Source of the DNA: Alitta virens
Lineage: Eukaryota > Annelida > Polychaeta > Phyllodocida > Nereididae
DNA length: 64,000 nt
Assembly (NCBI GenBank): GCA_932294295.1
Contig: OW028584.1
Coordinates: 8,626,407-8,690,406, forward strand
Reading direction: 5' to 3'
Of the stretch, positions 52,101-60,600 are shown piece by piece; position 1 is the first letter of the stretch; each line of letters starts with the position of its first letter. The notes beneath the pieces were generated by a model. The model worked only from the letters and a program-made list of their open reading frames with translations, had not been told where the DNA came from and did not search any database. The position numbers were made by a program, and so were the translations under genes.

Positions 52101-54486
52101 TCAACAGCAACAAATACAATTGTAACAACAGGTATCTCAACAAGTACTGCTGTTGTGACCACTGTACGCAAACAGCAATGTGAGATGTATTACAATACCG
52201 TTGCATCTGCTTTCACAGCAATAGAGAAAGCTCTGGGGTTGCCACCCGGCACATTGAGCAATTCTACTCAAGCCTTAAAAACTGTGTTCATGGTAAATAT
52301 ACTCCATTTTACTGGGCTGTGGAACTTCCTACTTTTTCACTTTTGTTTGTGTACTGTTCTGTTCATGATCCAATAAAATGTGCTGCACCCTCTGCATTCT
52401 TCAGGCGTTGTAGATATGCAAGTGTCAAGTTTTAATTACATTTACATTGAACTAATGTCGTTTTTTAATATTGGATGATGTGGTGAAGACCCTAATTGCA
52501 CTTAGTGCAAGAATTTCATGTATGAGCAGTAGTTTATTTAACTTTAACCTTTCAAAGCAGAGAGCATAACATATGCTCTCTGGTAAAAGTATAATAGCAT
52601 CCAAGCCAACTCGAACCTAGGTTGAGAAACATTCTGATTGGGAATATAACTTCAAAATAACAGCAAATGCACACAAAAATACGCCTGGTTTAACTGTCTG
52701 TAATGCTTAATTTTTACTTGCAGTCCACATGCAATAGTGATGCTACAACGGCAGCTCCCAGCAATGTGACAAACGCAAGTCAAGGTTCCGCTGCGAAAGC
52801 TACCACAGCATCACCTGTCAATGCAACCGCTGCTGCTACTACTGTAAGTGTGGCACAAACAACAGCTGCTACCAACTCCTCCAGTAACGGCACTAAATCC
52901 ACTGGAAAACGAAAGAAGAGAGCTCTGGCCCAACAAGTGGCTGCATCTACAGGTTCAAATGTTCCTCCAAGTGAGGTGTCCATGACACTTTCTCTGAAAA
53001 CGTTGGAAGCAGAAGAAATTGGAAAGAGTCCAAGCACTGGTGGTAAGCACCATAGGGAAACCTTTCCTTTGGGTTTCAAGTTATCAGGATGTTACCAAAG
53101 TAGTGAAAGATCCCTCCAGAGAGTTCTGTAACTCTCCCTAGACATTGTTCAATGAAGTCTTATATTGAACAATTGCAATCCGCGTGCACTTGCTGAGAGA
53201 GATCTTTGGGCCAGCCACGGAGTCACCCTTTTCAAAGAGCAGCCATGTTGGCATCTTTGCCTCTTTGGACTATCTTTGTACTAAGATTCTAGTATTGTGA
53301 CATCATAGCCATGGTGACATCACAGAGTGCAAGAACAACGGTCAAGTGAAGATGCCATCATATATTTCGTAATTAAAGCTGCACAGTCTGTCAAAATTGC
53401 AAGTTTCTAAGACTTTATCAAATAGTTTAAAATTGCCTAAATAAATCAAGACACTCACTTTGTATCAACTAGTCTTTCTATCAGGTTGCAAAAAAAAAAA
53501 AATTATGAATTGAAAGAAAATCCGGACCAAAATACTGGAAACACAATGGAAATGGCATCATCACCCATTGTTCAGTATTGTGATATCACTAGGTTTGCTT
53601 ACATATTGTATTTTTGATGGCATGAAAACTCTATATTTTTTATTGTACCTGAAAGTTAAATTGCTGTGCAAATAAGCATACAATGGTAAAACAAATCATG
53701 AGACAAGAAGGTAGTATTGTTTAATATAATTATTTCCCTATGCTAAATCTAGAGACATGGGAACTTTAAAAGGAAGTTGATGACCTAATGTCAACACACC
53801 CCCCTCTCCAGTCTCCACAGAGGCCTCCAAATTATTATTATCAACATTTTGTCATAGTGAAATGACCCAGATTCATGAGCTTTAGGTCTAGATAGAGTTC
53901 TTCAACAATTACATATATAATCCCATGAAACAACAAACCTAACATTGCAGCAAAATACCAATGGGAACTGGAAGACAGCTAGCTTAGTTCATAACAAGTT
54001 TGTTTTATTCACTCAGGTGGCACAGAAGTGCCACCCATCAGGAGACGTTATTACAAAACAAAAAGTAACAAATAATGTCTTCTGTACAATTTGGAAGACA
54101 TTATATCTTTTGTTTTGTGACATGCAAGTCCATTCTCTGAAAGTTTATTATATTGTGTCTTTTATTATATTGTATCAAAATAATAGTTTGAGTCTCTCCA
54201 ACAGATGTCGCTGCAGGACATTAAATTCCAGTGTCCACGTGTCACCACAGTATTTATAACACTTTGTTTGATTTGATTTCCAGTGGCTGCTAAAATGAAC
54301 ATGAGCAATGCCGCCTTTGCTGGACTGATCGGGGGTGTGGTTCTGATTCTGTTGATCCTGATGGTCGTCAGTGCACTCTTGCTTGTACGATTACGAAGAC
54401 AAGGCCCGGAAGATACAGACAAGGTCACTATGTCAGATCGACCGCAGAGATTCGCTCTTCCACGAAACAACCATCTCCGGTTGTAG
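27760..54486 (+). CDS. EGF-ZP transmembrane protein, 12 coding exons (712 aa)
   Basis: Coding exons join in phase with GT-AG introns throughout: 27760-27850, 30086-30226, 30602-30760, 34957-35097, 35469-35704, 36538-36668, 46846-46988, 47134-47230, 47445-47625, 51996-52292, 52724-53042, 54284-54486 (2,139 nt). The ATG is preceded by an in-frame TAA 12 nt upstream. The protein has a signal peptide (1-30), three six-Cys EGF-like modules (31-177), a ZP domain (about 179-445), a Ser/Thr/Ala-rich stalk with a Cys502-Cys542 insert, a furin site RKKR (602-605), a transmembrane helix (about 656-680) and a basic tail. ZP proteins polymerise into extracellular filaments after furin-type cleavage releases them from the membrane (family knowledge). 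No orthologue name is claimed; the general architecture resembles uromodulin-like proteins. Confidence 0.88.
28016..28790 (+). mobile_element. Dispersed repeat family R1, copy C (in intron 1)
   Basis: The best preserved copy. It has the stem-loop at 28,026-28,061, the GCATACCTTATTTCGTCGTG block (28,127-28,146), CTGAAAAAGTCAGTGGAATT (about 28,194), CGCCCCCAGCAGTCAC (28,430) and GGGGCGTTGAAACGTCGCC (28,485). CCCTCTTGTGAGTTTTTCGG with AACTAGGCGGCCAT follows (about 28,507-28,541). An exon-like block at 28,578-28,643 reads MAQKSINIGRNQPYL and ends at a GTATGC donor-like site. The terminal CCTGTCCTGTGGACAGGGGAC is palindromic (28,753-28,773). Confidence 0.65.
28800..29370. other. Intron 1 DNA, nothing recognised
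   Basis: Weakly repetitive phrases (AGTAGTACCAAAC-like and CTCTTCAGCAAAGTAGC) recur at about 27,920, 27,995, 28,845 and 28,915. This suggests an old 5-fold degenerate repeat flanking and interrupted by R1 copy C. No gene is seen. Confidence 0.35.
29375..29785. repeat. TATCGG/CCGATA motif clusters
   Basis: Cluster 29,375-29,492 contains repeated GATCGGTGTACCGATAC, GGTATCGGTATCGGCC and GCCGATACC words. A second small cluster sits at 29,744-29,785 (GGTATCGGCCGATACGAG). The words are self-complementary, as in the AAGTACTTG and CCGGAG clusters, and may be transposon subterminal repeats. Confidence 0.55.
30086..30226 (+). CDS. ZP gene exon 2: EGF-like module 1
   Basis: A symmetric phase 1-1 exon (141 nt) encoding six cysteines spaced C-x5-C-x7-C-x9-C-x-C-x12-C. 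The C-x-C between cysteines 4 and 5 is the EGF hallmark. It has two possible N-glycosylation sites (NSS, NKT). Acceptor TTCTTGCAG, donor GTAAGT. Confidence 0.88.
30602..30760 (+). CDS. ZP gene exon 3: EGF-like module 2
   Basis: A symmetric phase 1-1 exon (159 nt) with cysteines spaced C-x6-C-x6-C-x11-C-x-C-x14-C. Acceptor CTCATTGCAG, donor GTGAGT. No calcium-binding EGF signature (D-x-D/N-E) is obvious. Confidence 0.88.
31339..31484. mobile_element. Palindromic MITE, copy 2
   Basis: Starts TACATGACCAAATGTGCCAC and ends with the inverse GTGGCACAATTGGCCATGTA. The interior contains AACGCATGGAAAACGCATGG and TAATGAGGCAAAAACCATG, giving an almost complete fold-back. About 146 bp. Confidence 0.85.
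33948..34370. repeat. GATT / GAAA / GATA microsatellite block
   Basis: (GATT)n at 33,950, interrupted GAAA/GATT mixtures, a pure (GAAA)n run at about 34,126-34,187, and (GATA)n at 34,305-34,365. The long minus-strand frames here (SFFLSFFLSFF-like) are products of the repeat. Confidence 0.95.
34672..34686. repeat. G15 homopolymer
   Basis: Fifteen consecutive G on the + strand inside the palindrome-bracketed element. Confidence 0.95.
34957..35097 (+). CDS. ZP gene exon 4: EGF-like module 3
   Basis: A symmetric phase 1-1 exon (141 nt) with cysteines C-x2-C-x6-C-x9-C-x-C-x8-C. It ends CPVSRIGAEC, the closest of the three modules to a canonical EGF. Acceptor TTTACAG, donor GTACGT. Confidence 0.88.
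35469..35704 (+). CDS. ZP gene exon 5: start of ZP domain (ZP-N)
   Basis: 236 nt, phase 1 to 0. Encodes VQCKRYQLDVCYEP and, further on, TCRARI, TFCPKDRLRLTLNL and NKCGIQGMSFD. The cysteine and hydrophobic pattern is that of the ZP-N half. Acceptor TACTGCAG, donor GTAAGT. Read-through of the donor would stay open until 35,839. Confidence 0.85.
35705..36537. other. Intron 5 with R2 repeat
   Basis: Contains one copy of dispersed repeat R2 (36,108-36,215), present inverted in intron 11. No coding signal. Confidence 0.5.
36108..36215 (+). repeat. Dispersed repeat R2, copy 1
   Basis: TGCCATCAAAAATCCAAACC, then GTGATGACATCACAATAC, CAATGGGTGATGATGGCATT and TCCATTGTATTTCCAATGTT with TTTGGTC. The inverse complement of this order occurs at 53,528-53,622. 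Confidence 0.7.
36538..36668 (+). CDS. ZP gene exon 6: ZP linker / start of ZP-C
   Basis: 131 nt, phase 0 to 2. Encodes ADYTRYVAMISVTRS, then LFRTYCEFQYRKNAQVEMAV; the YCEFQYRKNA-like segment is typical of the middle of ZP domains. The acceptor at TCATCAG (36,537) is the only one that keeps the frame open. Donor GTGAGT. Confidence 0.85.
36759..41650. repeat. Tandem duplication, copy 1 (4,890 bp, intron 6)
   Basis: The segment starting GTGCATTCGTATTACTG (36,761) recurs exactly 4,890 bp later. Every block compared, including T-runs at 39,319 and 39,630, is identical in both copies apart from one T/C difference (40,334 vs 45,224). The flank shows a 2-base AA overlap at the breakpoint. The unit contains no exon of the ZP gene and no recognisable gene of its own. 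Confidence 0.95.
41651..46540. repeat. Tandem duplication, copy 2 (4,890 bp, intron 6)
   Basis: Direct head-to-tail copy of 36,761-41,650. The junction reads AATGAAAAAA followed by GTGCATTCGT. The far end reads AATGAAAAAA followed by unique TTTGAAATGC. Near-zero divergence points to a very recent duplication or an assembly error. Confidence 0.95.
46846..46988 (+). CDS. ZP gene exon 7: ZP-C
   Basis: 143 nt, phase 2 to 1. Encodes VNGNDRGERKTPTMKFFAF and SLKKELKSGDSVRIQDPIG; beta-strand-rich, no cysteine. Acceptor TTAATTGCAG, donor GTGAGT. It follows the 10.2-kb intron 6. Confidence 0.85.
47134..47230 (+). CDS. ZP gene exon 8: ZP-C
   Basis: 97 nt, phase 1 to 2. Encodes GVYTGIHVRRCVASSSPQ, then TTRLLYEF; the xxCVASS-P-x-P-D block before LLYEFGCP matches the conserved ZP-C order (C-A-T-P, then L-x-x-x-GCP). 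Donor GTATGT. Confidence 0.88.
47445..47625 (+). CDS. ZP gene exon 9: end of ZP domain
   Basis: 181 nt, phase 2 to 0. Encodes GCPADGQSY, then FFPVFKLPQGASVYLHCTFK, FCMGNETAMCTP. The GCP...F.F...VYLHC...C...C signature is the most diagnostic part of a ZP domain. It has one N-glycosylation site (NET). Donor GTGAGT. Confidence 0.92.
47626..51995. other. Intron 9
   Basis: A 4,370-bp intron. It contains MITE copy 3 (51,495-51,634), a CACCAGACTACC-type short repeat at 48,030-48,065, and several chance frames. I see no alternative exon. Confidence 0.5.
51495..51634. mobile_element. Palindromic MITE, copy 3
   Basis: 140 bp with 21-bp terminal inverted repeats starting GTACATGGCCAATTGTGCC (two mismatches between ends). 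The interior is ATGCGTTTTCCATGCGTTTA and complements around ATTTTTGCCTCATTATAATT. The cleanest copy of the three. No clear target-site duplication. Confidence 0.88.
51996..52292 (+). CDS. ZP gene exon 10: Ser/Thr-rich stalk and Cys502 segment
   Basis: 297 nt, phase 0-0. It begins PTCGQTTESG (last ZP-region cysteine), runs through about 50 residues rich in Ser, Thr, Ala and Val, then changes to RKQQCEMYYNTVASAFTAIE and KALGLPPGTLSNSTQALKTV, which looks helical and not mucin-like. Acceptor TTTTCCAG, donor GTAAAT. Confidence 0.85.
52724..53042 (+). CDS. ZP gene exon 11: stalk with furin site
   Basis: 319 nt, phase 0 to 1. It starts STCNSD (Cys542), continues as an Ala/Thr/Ser-rich tract with five N-glycosylation motifs (NVT, NAS, NAT, NSS, NGT), then GKRKKRALAQQ, a furin consensus (R602-K-K-R605). 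About 40 residues more lead to the membrane exon. Read-through of the donor GTAAGC gives 29 further codons and a stop at about 53,131, before the transmembrane segment. Confidence 0.87.
53043..54283. other. Intron 11 with R2 repeat
   Basis: Holds R2 copy 2 (inverse orientation) and a segment with two GTGACATCA words around CCATGG (53,297-53,325). No exon signal. Confidence 0.5.
53528..53622 (-). repeat. Dispersed repeat R2, copy 2 (inverse)
   Basis: The minus strand reads TGCCATCAAAAATACAA, GTGATATCACAATACTG, CAATGGGTGATGATGCCATT and TCCATTGTGTTTCCAGTATT with TTTGGTC, matching 36,108-36,215 in order. The two copies lie in introns of the same transcript in opposite orientation. Confidence 0.7.
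54284..54486 (+). CDS. ZP gene exon 12: transmembrane helix and tail
   Basis: 203 nt to the TAG at 54,484-54,486. It encodes a hydrophobic span (about FAGLIGGVVLILLILMVVSA and LLLV), a basic stop-transfer RLRRQ, and a tail of about 30 residues ending NNHLRL. Acceptor GATTTCCAG. Confidence 0.9.
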
Positions 54487-55593
54487 AGTTTCAGTTAATG
54501 CTAATGTTTCGCTTTCGAACATGAGAAAATCTTTGTTCTCCATGAAAATTGCTGCATAACTTTTTCAAAGACAATATGAAAGACTTATTGTCAACATTGT
54601 TAGCAGCTTATAGGCCAGGAAAATGTAGGGTACATATTCCAAGTTACTACAATTCTAGTTCATTATACATTGCTGTCACATTTGTCATATTACTATACTA
54701 CCCGCTTGCAGAATCACCCATTTGGCCTGGTAAAAACGCTCTCCCACCCTGAAAGATAATGTATGCATAAACTTTTCCAGAAATACCCAATGTGTAGTGT
54801 CTGGTTTTCTTTTAGATACTTATCTCAGCTGATTCTGCAAACGCGTTTGACAAAATCCACCATTGCTTAGATGATATGAAACTCCCAAACTCTCTATAAA
54901 TTTTCTTGATATTATAAATAATTTTTTTATATCAATGTGTTTAATTTGCTCTGTTGTCCTCCATCAATACAATGCCTGATTTAGGATTGGTCATGTCTTC
55001 AGCCCAGCACAACATTCTGAACCATCAATCTGTCAAAGTACCACAGCTGAGAATCAAGCCAAAAATGATATAGAAATTCATAACCAGGGTACCAAACCTT
55101 TTTTTGGTTTCGATGTTTGTTTCTTTATTGTTATTTCCTTTAAAATAATTTGCTTAAGTTAACAAAGCAGCAACTAAGCTCCACCTTATAACTGAGCAGC
55201 TGGCAGCGCACATTATACTGCACCTGTTATTTTTCCCATAGGCCTATGTTTCGCACAACTGTAGCTTTTTATATACGTATATATATATATAAAACAAACT
55301 AAATTCTGCATCCCTTCATTTATGTGACATTTATCAAATATCCTCTTTATAAACTTTTCTGGATGGAATGGATCAGATATTTCTGGCAAATCTTTGTCAC
55401 CAAATTCACCAATAACAGCCCTTTCAATCTTTTTATACCAAATACTATATATAGCATTATATTAACTACATTACTGTACTCAATATATTGAAATGGGATA
55501 ACGGTTTTGTTAAAATCATACATTATATGCAAGATGTTCTAAATGTTTTTAGTTAATTTTTATTGATGAGTTGATATTAAAACTTCTGGAAAA

Positions 55594-55881
55594 AGTGCAG
55601 TATAGCGGACCCAAATTTATGACCTTATTTAACAAAAAAATGCTTGAAATGTAAATATGACGTCACAAACTAATGTAGTTATGACGGCGGTTTCATCTTC
55701 ACGGAAAAGACAGCATTTATATTTGCTTTTTCTTGGGGACTACCGCCCCCAAACCGTTGCTTATCTGCACCAAATGTTACTGTAATTGTGCTAGAACTTA
55801 ATACTAGTGAAATATTTGATAAAATTTAATTTTTAATGGCCGCCAAATATGGGCATAAATTTGGGTCCGCTATACTGCACT
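55594..55881. mobile_element. MITE with perfect 28-bp terminal inverted repeats
   Basis: 55,594-55,621 (AGTGCAGTATAGCGGACCC...) and 55,854-55,881 are exact reverse complements. Total length is 288 bp with no coding capacity. A TGACGTCA palindrome (CRE/ATF-type site) lies inside at 55,658-55,665. The CAGTATAGCGG-like terminus suggests a Tc1/mariner-type relative, from memory. The target-site duplication is unclear. Confidence 0.88.
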
Positions 55882-56409
55882 AAACCCAAACTTCTGCTTT
55901 GCGACAAATTAGTTTCGTCTATTGAGTGGCCTGACTATTGTGCTGCCTTTCTAACCAGTGTGCATTTTCTTGTTTATTTGATTTTATTTGTCACAATATA
56001 TACATATAAGTATAATCATGATAGAGTATAGCTATCCCAAGGCTTTTTTCTCTCCAGACATTTTCAACCAAGTACTAAATGGTCATGCAGGGTATGAGAA
56101 CTTTTTTTTAAATTTAAAGTATCATTTGACATGATTATTGACAAGGACAAATCTATTTCTCTACATTGCATATTGTAGATTACCAATATACAGTTTTCTT
56201 GATCAACTTAATCTGCTTTCATTTAATTTTTCAACTTTCAATTTTTATTTTGTGCTGTAAGATTATGAGGCTTCTGTAGACAGATATTACACTGTAACTA
56301 AAGTGTTCTTGGAGATTCTTAATTAAATTCAAAAATGTTATTAAAATTAAATGTAGGTATTCCTTATGTTTTATAACTTAGAGTACTTTTGTAAATATTT
56401 ACCTTGAAA

Positions 56410-56415
56410 AATAAA
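56410..56415 (+). terminator. Candidate poly(A) signal, ZP gene
   Basis: AATAAA on the + strand, followed by a GT-rich stretch (GGTGCTGGGAATGGTCTAGTTG) split here only for description; this fits a cleavage/polyadenylation context. Confidence 0.35.
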
Positions 56416-56441
56416 ATGGTGCTGGGAATGGTCTAGTTGAG

Positions 56442-56447
56442 TTTATT
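56442..56447 (-). terminator. Candidate poly(A) signal, SPAG16
   Basis: TTTATT on the + strand, so AATAAA on the minus strand, about 1.05 kb past the SPAG16 stop codon and 27 bp from the opposing signal. Confidence 0.35.
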
Positions 56448-57498
56448 TACTTTCGTTTGAAAAATGGTCGACCACGAAAGTTTATGGAGTTAAAATTTAG
56501 ATTTTCACTGCTTCAGCTTGCAAATACTGCAATCAAATTTCAATTCAAACGGCTTGAATTCTTAGTATAATATTCATAAAATATCAAGGAACCAACTTTA
56601 CAATGCTTAGGAGTTCAGAAACAAGCAATACTCGGCATACCCGGCCATATATTTGAGAAAATGCCAGAACAGCACCCTAAATAATATTTGCACACTCTAG
56701 TCATTTACATTTTATGTTTTATACTGCCAGAAAGACAGATTTGTAAATGTCAAAAATAAATCAGCAGCAATCATAAAAAATAACATAATAAACACTCTAA
56801 ATTTCTGATATAAGAATCATGATCATGATATATCTCATGTATACTAAAAGGGCATAACTGTTGGTATGTAGCGAGTTGATTAACACAAATATAATTTATA
56901 GTATGTGTAATTTAGTATGAGTATGATCAACTTCTTGGACAAATCTTTCATTATACTGAAGGACCTTCCGACAGAAGATTTTATACTGCACCATATCTAC
57001 TCAACTGAAGTGATCTTCATTGAACTCCTGCAGAAAATCAGGCCATAAAAAATTCAATCGCCTGTCTACTAGTTTACAGGGAATGTCTGGTGCCATTGTA
57101 GCGTGTCTTCATACGCATTTAGCTTTTTTCAGGAGGACCAAGCAAATTCATAATGCAACACCAACATGTCCAACAATGTGAAATTAAAAACAAAATACAA
57201 AAATTAGAATGTCCTTGTCAACATTATATTCTTAATATTAGCCATGAATACAACCATGTCACGAACATATAAAACTGATGCATCATTATTGATAAATGAC
57301 ATGGATTATAAAGTGATTAAAAAAAGATCAATACAGTCAGCGACTTACTGAATATGCAAAGTTAACAGTGCCGATTATGAAAAACAATAACCAACATCTT
57401 AACAATACCATGCAGGTTAGCTGAACTTCTTAAGTCGACAAGACTCACTTTACAGTTCAGCTTTGAATTAGTTTGCCCAAAGGTTTTCTTCAAAATAA

Positions 57499-57609
57499 TC
57501 AAGACCAGATGCGAACAGTTCCATCACTTCCAGTCGATGCCAGAAAGTCACCCGAGCGGTCAAAAAGAGCAGACTGGATGGCTTCTTTGTGACCGGCAAG
57601 GTCAGATGC
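57499..57609 (-). CDS. SPAG16: SPAG16 last exon: WD repeat 7 and stop
   Basis: 36 codons plus TGA (57,499-57,501). Encodes ASDLAGHKEAIQSALFDRSG and DFLASTGSDGTVRIWS. Acceptor TTTTTCAG, phase 0. Confidence 0.94.
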   Translation of the reverse strand, partial: ASDLAGHKEAIQSALFDRSGDFLASTGSDGTVRIWS

Positions 57610-60600
57610 CTGAAAAAGGGCAGTTGATTTATGAGAATAGTTTGACAGTAAGGTACACTGGAATTGACTTAATAACCTTAGCTCTCTAGCTCAAATGCAA
57701 ATTTAACACAAACACAATGAAAATATTATCTACAGAAATACATGTTTTTGCATCAGACAATTCCTTTTGAAATACTTGAATAATTTATTCAAAGGAGCAG
57801 GTCAATAACATAATAAACACTCTAAAGTTCTGATATAAGAATTAAGCAATGTACCTATTGGGCTATTATTACTATTAGTTTTCAGATCTGTATGAAATCT
57901 TACCAAAACAGGATATTTACATTTCTGTGTCAATGCATAATCTACATCCATACCATACAGCTATTTATCTGACTAAAATCTTTATCATGATTTAAGCATG
58001 ACTTCATGCATCTAGACTTTAACATAATGAAACAAATTTAATCCCAAAATATAATAAATAAATAAATAAATGAAGCTTAATATGAAACTTTGAGGCACAA
58101 TGTACACTGACACACAAATTATTTCTGATGTTTATGAAATCAGTTACCACACAATTACTGACCTGTCCTGAAGCTATCTCATGCATTTTTATCGTGGCAT
58201 CATTGCTGCAAACAGCCAACAACATCCCAGACGCATCAAAGGACACTTTATTTGCAGGATGAGGACCGTAATTGCTCGTTGTCATGGAAGACACTGTTCT
58301 GACATCCCAGAATTTCACAATTCCATATGAATCGCAAGACGCCAGAGTGTCACCCTAAAAACAAATCAAATAGTTTTGTGTCAATTGCAGCAGCTGGGTG
58401 GTCTCGTGGTCCAGTGATCCATCAGCTGTTTTAAGGTCCCAGGTTCAATACTGCCTTATGAGGGCATGAAACCCTGAATTTGTTTACTAAACAGACTGAC
58501 CCTTGACCAAGCTAAGTCTACGACATCTGGTTCAACCTTTTGTATTGGCCAGTTTATGAAAACTTCTTTTCAGAATAATATATCTCTAAATGAATGAATA
58601 AGTATCCAATATACTTACTCTGAGGTTAAATGTCACATCATTGACTGAATGCATGTGGCCATAGAATGTCTGAGCGCAAAGACCCTGCAAAAATCTTAGA
58701 TGAATCAGTCATATGCATGCAGTGATACAGACAGACATTATACAGCAAAAGATGGTACTCCTGAGCTGCACCACCGGAAAATCAATTTATATTTTGAGCG
58801 ACCTTTCATTAACCACTTAGTGTTTTCATTAATTGACTTTCTACAAATGTGTATCAGCTAGCCATAAACACTTTTTATAATTGAATATCAAACTGCAGAC
58901 TTTACCAATAAAAGACACTACAGTCTTCATCAGGTGCAGTCGCTTTGGTTGTACTCACATTATCAACCAACTGTACGGAAGATTATAAAATTAATAGTGA
59001 TAGTTTATTTCTTATCTGCACATTCAATGCACACAACAAATAAAATTAATACAAAATTGATGCACAAGATAAATGAATCAAGCTAAAAACTAATCATCAG
59101 ATCACACACCATAGTGTAGAACATAAAAATGGGTTTTTAACCTAGACTTAAATAGATGTATCGTAGTTATTTGTATTTCTGACACCCTCAGGTAAATTGT
59201 CCACAAGGCAGGAGCATTTACTGCAAATGCTTGATACCCATAAGATTTAAAATAATAAAAAAAGGACAAAAAAAAAAGTTTAATGATGTAAATAAACAAG
59301 ATAGAGCATACCGTCCTGGCATCCCACAGAGAAATAGTCTTGTCTGCCGAGCAAGTCACAACGATATTTGAAAATGGCAAAAACTGGATGGTGTTTACTG
59401 AATCTGTGTGGCCCCGCAGTGTGTATCGACATCTGACGCTGTTTGAAAGAAAAGGGGTAGGAAAATTCAGAATATAATAGCATACTTCGTATACATGATC
59501 GGCTACTTTAGTATTGCAATTTCTAGCCTTAGTTTTGGGTTTGATAGCCTGTTATTTTTGAATTACAACATCTTGTGTCACTATAGCCCTTTCTCACAAA
59601 ATTTTAGTTAATATGGCTGTATTGGTTAGGAAGGTATTGCGTTGATGCTTCATTGGTCCGCATGCAAGATACCCCTGCAATCTATATTTGTCATTAATTT
59701 TATTCATATCAAAAATATATTTATACTTGCGGACACAATATTCCAGTCAAAAACATGATTTATCAATGTGGAGTAATTAAAATAAACATATTATATTCAC
59801 CTATGTTATTTCAAAAATTATTACTGAGCCACCATATTTATACATGTACTTGTAATTCACAAAAGTAAAATGTACCTGTTGAGGTCCCAGATTTTGGAAG
59901 TGTTATCCATTGAAGCCGTGGCTAAGAAATCCCCACACGAATGCCAACTGCAGGACCAAACTAGGAAACAAAGATAAATCTATTAACATCAACTGAAAGA
60001 TAATCGCAAATATTGTATTGCATTGCATAACATTGCATAGTATTGTACTTGTTATGCTAAGCAGACCAACATATTAAGCACAATAGATGTTGTCTGAAAC
60101 TGAAAATATTTAACCAATTACCACATTTCACGATAAATACTAATTGAGTTACCTTACCTGCATGGGTATGGTCTGTGAAAGTGTGGACACATTCAGCTTT
60201 TGCAAAGTCCCATATCTTCACAGTTGTGTCGCCACTACCAGTGGCCAGCTTTGCTCCACTGGAAAGACAGTATATAACAATATATTACTGCTTACACGTT
60301 TGGGCTTCTGTCATTTTTCAGAGAGAAAGAGCCTTTGATTCAAAATGATACCCGCATCCAGAAGCACTTGAAATTATATTACTACCTAAGCACTTGCTCA
60401 ATACATGTTTAATATATATATTATATATGAAGATAGCCTGGTGTGGGCAAAATAATTCAAGTGCTCGTGCCCGCATTTAATGTTACAAAATGTACAAGTC
60501 CCTTTGTTTCATGCCTATTGTAATCAATAAAATATGGTACTTGCTGCTGTTTCACATGATATTGTATAAATTAAAAATAAATGGAATATTCTGGTTTACC

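Larger units (their letters stand above)
54487..56415 (+). other. Probable 3' UTR / downstream region of the ZP gene
   Basis: No coding region. The first canonical AATAAA I see downstream in this orientation is at 56,410-56,415, which would give a 1.9-kb 3' UTR including the 55.6-kb MITE. A nearer non-canonical signal is possible. Confidence 0.3.
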
